Shown: piece after piece, positions 43,931 through 52,610 of the stretch
Layout: each line of letters begins with the position of its first letter
How positions within the stretch are numbered: position 1 is the stretch's first letter
Assembly: GCF_021018805.1 (NCBI RefSeq)
Contig: NW_026960614.1
Coordinates: forward strand, 1,240,001 to 1,304,000
Direction: 5' to 3'
Source: Prinia subflava
Taxonomy: Eukaryota > Chordata > Aves > Passeriformes > Cisticolidae
Length of the DNA: 64,000 nt
Program-made: the position numbers and the translations under genes
Notes under the pieces: model-generated
Databases searched by the model: none
What the model was told of the DNA's origin: nothing
The model's input: only the letters and a program-made list of their open reading frames with translations

Positions 43931-44291
43931 TGTTGCCCTGGTTTTTCTGAGTCTTTTTAAAGCCTTCTACTTGTTCTTAAGATGGAGTCAGATAGTTAGT
44001 CTCTATTTAATATTAAGGGTCAGTTTGTCACTTTCTCACACTTTGGAACATAAACAACCTTTCTTGTTTTTGTTCACTGTCCTTTGTTTACATATTTCTA
44101 ACCTGAAAATAATGGTGGTTGACAGCTGGTCTGGCCAGTGGAGTGAAGGGGTAGTAACCCCAGAAGCCAATCCATAACCAGACCCACAAATGTATAAAAA
44201 TGGAAGAAATAAACAGGCTTGCCCTCTTTTTGGGGAGCAGCCCATCATTGCAGACCTCCTGCCTCCGTGTTGTTTTGTGCACCTTCCAACA
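43931..44291 (+). mobile_element. Solo LTR, group A, in ERV-1 gag
   Basis: 361 bp with TGTTG...CAACA ends. The 7-bp direct repeat TAATGAT flanks it (43924-43930 and 44292-44298). Contains TTTGTTTACATATTTCTAAC, TGTATAAAAATGG (TATA) and AATAAACAGG. Confidence 0.92.
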
Positions 44292-45050
44292 TAATGATCT
44301 CTACAGAATTCAAACTATGGGAACTAGCATGGAAAAACCTGCTAAAAGAGGCTCTTCCAGACTTGCTCGCCTATCCAAAGACAGCAGTTGATGTAAATGA
44401 TTTGCCAATTACCATTGACTATCTCTCTGGTGAAGGCCAATGGTCCTTGGCACCAACCTAAGCTGCACAAAACCCTGTAGAAGTCCTTGAGAAAGTCAAA
44501 GAAGCAGCTGAAAAACCTTCTTTACCCTACAACCTGAAGGTCCTCTTGAGCCATATAGTAAAATTAAACAGCTACCATCAGAGCCTTTCCTGAAATTTGT
44601 AGAAAGGTTAACTAAAGCTATTTAAATTCATATTAAAAAAGAAAATGCAAGGGAAGACGTTTTAGAGGAAATGGCATTTGCTAATGCTAATGAGCAGTGT
44701 AAAGCTGCAATTTTAAGCTCACCTCTAGGACCTCTCCCTACACTAAAGGATATGCTTCTGGTCTGCAACAAGAAAGTACCTCTGATGGGTGTGGCTCAAG
44801 ATGCCGGACCAAGGCTGCTGCCAAGACCACCACAGAGAGTCGCTGTTGCCAGCCCAGCACCCGTTCCATTAGCACAGCAGCACACTGGGCAGCAGAGACC
44901 AGCAATAGTTGACCCCACAAAATCATGCCTGCTTTGTAAGAATCTTGGACACTGAGTTAACCAGCTTCCACTGAAAAAGCAGTTTGATGACTTTATAAAA
45001 AGCAGGGAAAAAGAACTGCAACAGCTCCCAGGGGGTCAACAACAAAAAAA
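44292..45050 (+). pseudogene. ERV-1 gag: capsid C-terminus and nucleocapsid
   Basis: Capsid continues with STEFKLWELAWKNLLKEALP and TIDYLSGEGQW. A stop follows at 44459-44461, then a shifted capsid end (AFANANEQCKAAILSSPLGP). One zinc-knuckle start CLLCKNLGH ends in a stop at about 44956, so the CX2CX4HX4C motif is broken. A second knuckle is not visible. Confidence 0.78.
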
Positions 45051-45725
45051 CTGAATTGGGAGCACCGGCCTGCAAGGCACGCAGACACATAAAGAGCAGG
45101 CCAAGGGAATGAGGGAAGCAAAAAAGACCAAGCGCACGAGAATATCCCAATTCCTCTAAGTGAAGCAGATGCTTCAAAGACCACTTCTGCTGGTCCACCA
45201 CCAGACGTGACACCTAATAACCTTTGTAATGACTGAAGCAAACCCATTCTAACCATTGTTTCTGTCAATGAGCCTTTCAGATTACAGCTCTCAGAACCAC
45301 TACATTTGAAAGACTCTGAGTGGCATTCTGTCTCTGTTGATTGGCAAAAACACGATACTAAGCATCGAACTGACTGTAAGTACATCAACATTGGGGACAC
45401 CAAACACGCACCACAAGGGATAGAGATTGCTCCAGGGATGGTAACATCAGACCCTGAGCAACTTGTTCTCTGGCTGCACTGTTTCCACCCACCCATGTTT
45501 CTTCCCAAAGGACAAATCATAGCACAAGCTATTCCGGTGCCAACTCCACCTGAAGACACCGAAAAACAGGGGCCCACAGTCACCTGGGTCCAGGCTATTG
45601 AGAAAGACAAACCCGAAATCTGGTGTAATGTCAGAGGGAATGGGGAGTCAAAACACATTAAAATGCCTTTAGACACTGGGGCAGACTGCACGATATTCCC
45701 AGCACACACTTGGCCATCACATTGA
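45051..45725 (+). pseudogene. ERV-1 pro: degenerate dUTPase-like part and protease
   Basis: The open frame 45306-45725 holds a dUTPase-like stretch (IEIAPGMVTSDPEQ, FLPKGQIIAQAIPV) typical of betaretroviral pro, then the aspartic protease active site MPLDTGADCTIFP near 45664-45700. A TGA at 45723-45725 interrupts the protease, whose C-terminal GRDLIAQWG block follows in the next open frame. Confidence 0.78.
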
Positions 45726-45728
45726 GCT

Positions 45729-46992
45729 TTGCAAAACATGGCTGGTCATGTTCGAGGTGTAGGGGGCATGCAATTAGCGAAACAATCTAAGAGTGTCATC
45801 CAAATTAAGGGGCCAAACGGACAATTGGCAAATATACGTCTGTTTGTTATAGATTATCCAGAGCCCTTGTTGGGGAGAGACCTGATAGCCCAGTGGGGAG
45901 TCACAACTGACATTCCAGACTCTCCAGAGGATTTTTGGGCAGCGGTCACTGAGAAGCGCCCTACCCAAAAACTGAATTGGAAAACAGATACACCAGTCTG
46001 GGTAGAAGAGTGGCTGCTCAACAAACAAAAACTGAAGGCACTTGAGGAGCTAGTGGAAGAGCAGTTAAAAAAGGGTAACATCGTGGAGACCACATCTCTG
46101 TGGAACTCCCCAGTGTTTGTCATCCAGAAGGCTGACAAAAGGAGATGGCAGCTCCTCCACAACCTCCGACAAATTAAAAATGTCATTGAAGATATGGGCT
46201 CTCTCCAACCCGGAATGCCATCCCCAGCGATGCTCCCCCAAAATTGGAATTTGGCTGTAATTGACATAAAAGATTGTTTCTTCCAAATTCCCCTACACCC
46301 TGACAATGCCCCGCGTTTCACATTCTCAGTCGCCACTATCAACAGGGAAGCCCCAAGGAAGAGATACCATTGGAGAGTTTTGCCACAAGGATTAAAAGCA
46401 AGTCCACCTATCTGCCAGTGGTATGTCTCTTCCTTGCTGACCCCGGTGCCTGCAGCCGCAGAAAAGGCCATCATCTATCATTACATAGATGATATCCTTG
46501 TATGTGCCCCCTCTGATGATCTACTCACCCAGGCACTTGACCTAACGATCAATGCAGAAAATTCAAAAGATGCCACCTTGGAAGTATTTGGGCTTGGAAA
46601 TTGGGAAGAGGACCACTGTTCCTCAAAAATTAAAGATCAAAACAAAGATCAAGACCCTTGCCAATGTCCATCAGTTGTGTGGGTCCTTGAATTGGGTAAG
46701 GCCCTGGCTGGGTCTGACCACCGAAGACCTTGCCCCCCTTTTTGATTTATTGAAAGGGGGAGAGGAGCTGAGTTCTCCCAGGGCTATTACCCCAGAGGCA
46801 CAGAAAGCTCTAGAATTGGTTCAGACAGCAATGTCCACAAGACAGGTCAACTGATGTCGGCCTGATCTACCATTCAGATTTATCATCTCAGGTAAGTTAC
46901 CACACCTCCATGGAATCATTTTCCAATGGGAGCAAAAACAAACACCCAAGGCAAAAGAAACACCCAAAAAGGGCCAGGACCAGAGGGACCTT
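45729..46992 (+). pseudogene. ERV-1 pol: protease end and reverse transcriptase
   Basis: The open frame 45729-46745 (338 codons) starts in the protease end ([12 protein letters not shown]) and runs into RT without changing frame. RT shows [44 protein letters not shown] (first catalytic Asp), LPQGLKASP and YHYIDDILV (YIDD). The frame breaks near 46540. The connection continues in the 46552-46854 frame ([21 protein letters not shown]). It then reaches the LTR at 46993. Confidence 0.88.
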
Positions 46993-47327
46993 TGTTGCTA
47001 TGGTTTTTGGACGGCACAGAAATAACAACATGACTCTCCATGATGGTAAAGATGAGACCAAACTTTATTCTTCTAAATTCTACTTTTACAGAGTAGTTCG
47101 GTACAAAGAACATGATTGGTTATTCAGCGTCTACACCCTTTTGTAAACATTTCTTTCCAGTAAACATGTTGGAAAAACACCACCTGCGGATGGTTTCTCA
47201 CTTCCCAAGGTTTGTTTGAATTCCTCCTTAAGATTTCTCAGGACAACATGAGAAAGTTGCTCACTTGCCTGTCACACAGACACTAGCAGAGCCTGAAACC
47301 TAAATTCAGACCAATGTCAGGCCCACA
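46993..47327 (-). mobile_element. Solo LTR in ERV-1 RT, minus strand
   Basis: 335 bp, TGTTGCTATGG to GTCAGGCCCACA on the plus strand. The 6-bp duplication GACCTT flanks it (46987-46992 and 47328-47333). AGAATAAAG on the minus strand near 47062 sets the orientation. Family close to, but not clearly, group A. Confidence 0.9.
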
Positions 47328-47333
47328 GACCTT

Positions 47334-48236
47334 CTCTTGATCATAGAGTGGGTTTTCCTCAGTCACCAAAGGTCCAAGAGAATGACAAAGCCCCAAGAGC
47401 TGGTAGCAGAACTGATCCGGAAAGCTAGGACCCGGATCAGGGAGCTGGCAGGATGTGACTTTGAGTGCATTCACATTCCAATCGGGTTAAAATCGGGCCA
47501 AATTACTAAGGCAATATTAGAAGATTTGCTTCAAAAAAATGAAGATTTGCAGTTTGCTCTGGATTCCTACTCAGGACAAATTTCTATCCATCGGCCTGCC
47601 CATAAAATTTTCAACCAAGAAGTACAATTCACTCTAAAATTAGAAAGTGTTCAAAGCAGGAGACCTTTGAAAGCTCTAACTGTCTTTACAGACGTGTCAG
47701 GAAGATCCCACAAGTCCACTGTGACTTGGAAAGATCCTCAAACTCAGCAGTGGGAGACAGACATTGCTGAGGTGGAAGGTTCACCTCTGGTTGCGGAATT
47801 GGCTGCAGTTGTTAGAGCCTTCAAAAGGTTCTCTGAACCATTCAATTTAGTTGCAGACTCTGCCTATGTGGCAGGAGTAGTGTCCAGGGCAGATCAAGCA
47901 ATACTGCAAGAAGTATCTAGCATCACACTTTTCGAATTGCTCTCAAAACTTGTAAAGCTTATCTCCCAACAAGAGCAACCATTTTATGTGATGTATGTCA
48001 GGTCACACACTGATTTGCCTGGGTTCATCCCTGAAGGCAACAGGAGGGCAGATGCTCTCGCTGTGCCTGCAGAGGTAGATCCTCTCCCAAACGTTTTTGA
48101 ACAGACAAAAAACAGCCACCAGTTTTTCCACCACAATGCACCTGGCCTAGCCTGCCGGTTTCCCATCACCCGAGAACAGGCCAGAGCAATTGTAGCCACA
48201 TGCCCCAATTGCCAACAACATGTACTCCCTACATGA
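47334..48236 (+). pseudogene. ERV-1 pol: RT end, RNase H and integrase zinc domain
   Basis: Open for about 300 codons from 47337. The RT end LIIEWVFLSHQRSK is followed by RNase H with acidic residues in LTVFTDVSGRSHK, VAELAAVV, VADSAYVAG and GNRRADAL. The integrase N-terminal zinc motif follows (HQFFH... CPNCQQH). A stop at 48234-48236 ends the frame. Confidence 0.85.
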
Positions 48237-48787
48237 GCACGGGAGAAAACCCAAGAGGGTTAACAGCTGCGAGCTGTGGCAAACAGATGTAACACACATA
48301 CAATCATTCAGACAGCAAAGATATTTTCATGTCAGCATAGATATCTTTTCTGGAGCGGTCGATGCCTCTGCCCACACAGGGGAATCATCGCTTGATGCCA
48401 TAAAACACCTCCTACAAGCTTTCTCTTTCATGGGCATCCCCAAGGATTTGAAAACTGATAACGGGCCCACTTACAAATACAAGAAATTCAGGAGTTTCCT
48501 GCAACAATGGGAAGTAGAGCACAAAAAAGGCATCCCCTACTCCCCTACGGTCAAGCCGTAGTAGAAAGGACTCACCGTGATATCAAAAGAGTCCTGGACC
48601 AACAACCTCAGGTCCCGAAAGTAGAGCTGCCCCACATTCGGTTGTCCAGAGCACTTTTCACAATTAATTTTCTGAACTGTTCTTTTGACAACCTGAATCC
48701 ACCAATCGTACGCCACTTTGGGGGGAACAGTCAGATGTCTCTGAAAGAAAAGCCTCCAGTCTTAGTAAAAGACCCTGAGACTTGGAG
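48220..48787 (+). pseudogene. ERV-1 pol: integrase core
   Basis: Frame 48220-48561 carries LWQTDVTHI (first Asp) and LKTDNGPTY (second Asp). After a stop and shift near 48540, the frame 48507-48827 carries VVERTHRDIK (catalytic Glu) and LFTINFLNCSFDN. Together these are the DDE core in order. The frame is cut at 48787 by the next LTR. Confidence 0.85.
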
Positions 48788-49119
48788 TGTTGCCATGAAC
48801 TTTTTCCTGTGTGTCAAGTGCTCATAGTGAAAGAGAATGTGCAGTTTTTCTCATGCCTGTTAATGTAAACATTGGCCATGTTTTGCTCTTTCCTTGTTTA
48901 CATATTTCTAGATGGGAGGAGGAAAGGTAACGGACAGTTAGTTGGGCCAGTGGGATTGAAAGGTGGGACTTTAATCCTCCAATGGATGGACATCATAGGA
49001 GGTGTATATAAGTTTCTTTTGTAAATAAACAGGGGAGTTCCTGCCTCCTGCCCTGATCTGCTCACAACCCAGAAAATGTCTCCTGAGTTCCTATCTTATC
49101 GTCAGGATCAGCTGCCGCA
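48788..49119 (+). mobile_element. Solo LTR, group A, in ERV-1 integrase
   Basis: 332 bp, TGTTGCCATGAAC to CAGCTGCCGCA. The 7-bp direct repeat CTTGGAG flanks it (48781-48787 and 49120-49126). Contains CTTGTTTACATATTTCTAG and AATAAACAGG in the same order as 43931-44291. Confidence 0.9.
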
Positions 49120-49126
49120 CTTGGAG

Positions 49127-49426
49127 GATGGTGGGACCTTAAAAATTGGTCACATGGGGACGCAGATAAGCCTGTGTGTCCACCCCCTCTGGTTTAAAGT
49201 GGGTTCCATCCAAATGGGTAAAGCCCTATGTCCCCAAGGTCTAAGGGGAGTCCACAGAAGTGCCCCAAGTTGCTAATGCCCCTTGGAGGAGGAGATGCCA
49301 CCCGAGTTCCCTGGAAGAAATTCCACTGATCCCTCCTATCTGGAAGTGGTTTTAATATTCTCTCTGGTTTAAGTTTTCCTTTACTGGTTTAGATCTCACT
49401 GTCAGTGTGCAGTCTCGAGACATCAT
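49127..49426 (+). pseudogene. ERV-1 integrase C-terminus and pol-env spacer
   Basis: The integrase C-terminal beta-barrel follows the LTR in broken frames (LKNWSHGDAD, WVPSKWVKPYVPK-like). The rest up to the env start has no clear gene. Confidence 0.65.
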
Positions 49427-50165
49427 GAGACTGAGTCTGCTCCTCATCCTGCTCTTGACCATTCCACCAGCGAGCCTCTGGATAGTCCTCAGCCCAAAGC
49501 AAATGTATGGACCACCTTAACCAAGGCCCTTGGACAAGACCACATCTGTCTCTCCACAGCATCAGCCTTGGACCCCCTGTCAACGTGTCTAGTAGGGGTT
49601 CCTTTTAAATCCTCAGATTTCCCAGACGAAATATGGCATGCTTTGAATGAAGTTAACTCACTCGCACCTCCTCCTGGTCACTAGCCTGCTGACAATCCTT
49701 TACTGTTCTGGCAGAAGTGGGCAAGGCAGTTACCAGTGCCAAAAAGAGCCACAAGAATTCCATCTCTTGGGCTCCATGAATGCAACCTTTTGAATTCACT
49801 AAGTTTAATCCCCAGATGCCACCTTATGAAGTTGAACTGAACACCTATCCTTACCCTAGCAATCCACAGTACATGACAAAAACTGGTGCAAAAATTCAGT
49901 CCTAGTCATGCACTCATCAGGTGAAGATTATAAGCCCTGTGAGCTGCCAAAAGGTGTGTTTTTGATATGTGGGGACAGAGCATGGGCAGGTCTCCTCCCT
50001 CGTCTGCTCGGAGGTCCATGCACTTTTGGCAAACTGAGCCTGTTTACCCCAAATCAAACAAATTTAATGCATTGGCAGATGAAAAACAATACAAATAAAT
50101 TTGCCATCCAAAAAAGAGACTTAAGACAATTAGAGCCAGACTGTAATTCAGAAATTGTTCACTGG
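49427..50165 (+). pseudogene. ERV-1 env remnant, surface part only
   Basis: Starts at an ATG with a signal peptide (MRLSLLLILLLTIPPASLW). Then, in broken frames, come a CLVG block near 49586 and PKGVFLICGDRAWAG (from 49908), each with a counterpart in ERV-2 env (STCLVGLP, PKGIFLICGDRVW). The text stops matching env near 50165, before any fusion peptide or membrane segment, so the transmembrane subunit is missing. The open frame 49908-50393 runs by chance into the ERV-2 5' LTR. Confidence 0.75.
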
Positions 50166-50251
50166 TCCTTCCCCTGGGTTTCTCCTCCAAGTTGTGTCAA
50201 TCCTTCCTCCTCTTCTCCACCCAGAACCCTGCCAGTCTCCAGAACCCTGTC
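50166..50251 (+). mobile_element. B-type LTR, left part, split by ERV-2
   Basis: TCCACCCAGAACCCTGCCAG corresponds by eye to 34400-34450. It ends with CCTGTC (50246-50251), the left copy of the ERV-2 target duplication. The right part resumes at 60032. Confidence 0.6.
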
Positions 50252-51032
50252 TGTTGGAGTCCAGAGGATCCCTCTGACAGCCCTGGAGTATAAGGGGGCT
50301 GTACAGGGGGGTCTGGGATCTGTACAAGGGAGTCAGACAGCCTCCCACAGAGCCCAGAAGGACTCTGATTCTAGCTTCTATCCATGGAAGTGAATGTTCA
50401 CATGAAGAAAGAATCACAGATCCTAAGAATTTTGAAGTAGATAGTAGTTTGTTATAGAGATTAGGATTCATAGTATACGGGGCTGAGAGGACAAGATGGA
50501 GGAATTGGGGAGTGGCCCCTAGTTTCCTTGTTCTTGTTCTCATCCCCCATCTTTTGCTGATTTGGACTTTAGAGATTGGTTTAGAATAGAACTGACATGT
50601 TAGCGTAGCAAGTTAGTATTGGCAATGTTCTGTAAACAATAAATACGTCTTGGACTGTGGTTGGGTCGGGGATTCGGTACATAAGGTACGGGGCTCTCCG
50701 ATCCGCCCCAGTCCAGCGGCAGCCCGGTTCAGGGCAGCCCAGCGCCAGTCCAACGGCGTGTCTTGCTTTGCTGGGGACGCCTTGCAAAGCAGAACAAGAA
50801 CTGTTAGATAATATGAAATAAACAACCTTGATAACTTGAGCTGCTGGACTCACAGTGTCGTCTCTGCCTTCGGTGCGAAACGCTCAGGGCAAAGAGAAGA
50901 CAGAAAACCTTATTATCTTGGGGAACAGCAACCCCAGGAAAATACCCAGGGAACAGCAACCCTGGGAGAAGATTACACCTCCTCGGGGAACGGCCGCTCC
51001 GAGGAGAAAGTCGGGGAACATCAACCCCGACA
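50252..51032 (+). mobile_element. ERV-2 5' LTR, group C
   Basis: 781 bp, TGTTGGAG to CCCCGACA. Polyadenylation-type AATAAA at 50817-50822; a weak TATA-like CAATAAATACG near 50637. U5 (from about 50840) holds four hairpins. U3 has an open frame to 50393 that encodes the env tail when it is the 3' LTR. Confidence 0.95.
50917..51031 (+). other. U5 tandem hairpin array (5' LTR)
   Basis: Four inverted repeats, each with a 7-base arm and 8-base loop. 50917-50938: arms CTTGGGG/CCCCAGG, loop AACAGCAA. 50945-50966: CCCAGGG/CCCTGGG, same loop. 50982-51003: CTCGGGG/CTCCGAG, loop AACGGCCG. 51010-51031: GTCGGGG/CCCCGAC, loop AACATCAA. The last ends one base before the LTR end. In genomic RNA they would lie in the leader next to the primer site. 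Confidence 0.9.
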
Positions 51033-51034
51033 AC

Positions 51035-51052
51035 TGGTCCTTCGAGCCGTCT
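51035..51052 (+). other. Primer-binding site, Tyr-type
   Basis: TGGTCCTTCGAGCCGTCT. The first 15 bases pair with the 3' end of vertebrate tRNA-Tyr (GGCTCGAAGGACCA) as I know it; the last three do not. It lies 2 bases after the LTR. Confidence 0.8.
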
Positions 51053-51245
51053 CGACAGCGGAACCATCAGAAGATAACAACGGAGTCAGCAGTTCACCGT
51101 CCTCTGAATCTCCAATCGGACCGACGTGACCCAGGGGCCCGGGGAGCGTCATCTCGCAGCTGCAGGACAGTGGGGACAACTCCGATTGCAGTTCCAGAGG
51201 GAGGAGAAGGCTGCATCTAGGTGAGACCAGTCAGAAACCCAGAGC

Positions 51246-52610
51246 ATGGGGGGGAACATATCCCAAGAGCAACTACACATTTTAACTTCTTTGCAAAATA
51301 TTGTTGCTGCACAGCCTGCAGCTTTATCTAATAAGGAGCTGAGAGTTCTTTTAAAATGGATTTGCCTTGAGATTCCACATTGTAAGACGGAATTACTGTT
51401 CCGTGTGGATTTCTGGGAAGAGGTAAACAAAAAGCTATATCAAAAAGCCACAAAGAGAGATAAGACAGCTCTGAAATTGCTGGCACCAGCCCGCACATTG
51501 CTGGAAATTATATCACAGCACACCGGGGAGAAATCAGACCTCCCACGGCAGCTGAGAGGCAAGGAAGAGCCAGTTGCTCAAGCCTCGACTCAGCAGCCAC
51601 CCCAAATTTTGATTGTAAACTCCGAGGATGGGACAAATGCTCAGAATCAGTCTGCAGCATCTTCCCAGACACCACCGCAAAGCGTCAGTTTGCCAAGGAC
51701 CTCTTCACCAGTCCCGGGAAAATTACACTGTGTTATCAATTCTGCCTCACAAGAAGACCTTGACATGGTATTTTACGAGCCTGAGCCTTCTCCACATAAA
51801 TCTAAACCCAGAGAAAGGCATGCTAGTGCTCCACAGCTGAGGCTTCACCGTCCGTTCCGGGCTCTCCCCCGCCCCCCTGCCAGGAAACCACGGAGACCAG
51901 CCCGAGGTCCTGCGACCTTGCCTTCCCCAACCCCCGCAGTGAAACAAGGTCGGGAGGGGGTAGGGCGAGGAATGCAGCACCAACCGCTCCACCGGGGGCG
52001 GGGGGGGGATTCTTGCCACGGGCAAGAACAGTTTACTCAGGAAGGGTATGAGACGGAGGAGGAAGAAATAGAAGTCGGGGAAGGTGACCTTTTACACTTT
52101 GGGGAAATGATACTCACTCCAAAGAACACAGGGCAGGCTCAGCGACCGCCCGTGCTCGCACAGCCTAAGCTGGAGGCGAAAGCGGACGGGAGTTCTGCCG
52201 CCGCGGTGAGGGAAGTTGCCATGGCGCGCAGACAGGAGGGGTCTCCTCCAAGCGCCGTGAAATCGGGGGAGGAGGAGACAGATTGCATCACACGGGGGGC
52301 TGCAGCGCTCGCTGCTCCAGCCGTGCAGCTGGGGGCAGGAGCCATTGTTACAATAAACCAGGAAGCGGAAACTGGACCGCACCGCGCCAGTGCGCGCGGA
52401 GGGGTGGGAACGGTGTCAGGCTCCGTCACTGCACTTGAGCAAAGGGAGGCAGGGACGGGGCGGGAGCAGGGTGGGGATTACCCCCCGGGATTACCCCTCG
52501 CAGCAGGTGCAGGCAGCGCCATGCCCGCCTCCCTCCATCAAACATCACACGGGGTCCGTGTCCCACCCTGGCGCACGGCCAAAAATAAAAGCAATTATAC
52601 AGCCTGGTAG
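51246..52610 (+). CDS. ERV-2 gag, first part (matrix and linker)
   Basis: The ATG at 51246 gives MGGNISQEQ, a myristoylation-type start, and 454 codons. Residues about 5-100 form a betaretroviral matrix-like helical domain (LRVLLKWICLEIPH, LFRVDFWEEVNKKLY). Residues 110-450 are a long low-complexity linker rich in Pro, Gln, Arg, Gly and Glu. The frame stops at 52608-52610. The gag continuation is open in the +1 frame from before 52390, so gag is broken between about 52440 and 52600. A C6 run at 52481-52486 is a candidate place, either mutation or base-call error. Gag assembles the particle at the plasma membrane. Confidence 0.88.
   Translation: MGGNISQEQLHILTSLQNIVAAQPAALSNKELRVLLKWICLEIPHCKTELLFRVDFWEEVNKKLYQKATKRDKTALKLLAPARTLLEIISQHTGEKSDLPRQLRGKEEPVAQASTQQPPQILIVNSEDGTNAQNQSAASSQTPPQSVSLPRTSSPVPGKLHCVINSASQEDLDMVFYEPEPSPHKSKPRERHASAPQLRLHRPFRALPRPPARKPRRPARGPATLPSPTPAVKQGREGVGRGMQHQPLHRGRGGDSCHGQEQFTQEGYETEEEEIEVGEGDLLHFGEMILTPKNTGQAQRPPVLAQPKLEAKADGSSAAAVREVAMARRQEGSPPSAVKSGEEETDCITRGAAALAAPAVQLGAGAIVTINQEAETGPHRASARGGVGTVSGSVTALEQREAGTGREQGGDYPPGLPLAAGAGSAMPASLHQTSHGVRVPPWRTAKNKSNYTAW

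Larger units (their letters stand above)
43246..50165 (+). mobile_element. ERV-1: betaretrovirus-like provirus, decayed, split by three LTRs
   Basis: Order gag, pro, RT, RNase H, integrase, env. Three solo LTRs sit inside it at 43931, 46993 and 48788, each with an exact direct repeat and with the same gene continuing on both sides. Its 5' end is cut by the G LTR. Its 3' end meets a B-type LTR at about 50166, itself split by ERV-2. All genes carry stops or frameshifts. Confidence 0.88.

Noticed and set aside
44993..45739. Minus-strand frame of 248 codons
   Set aside because: It is antisense to ERV-1 pro, which has clear protease motifs on the plus strand.
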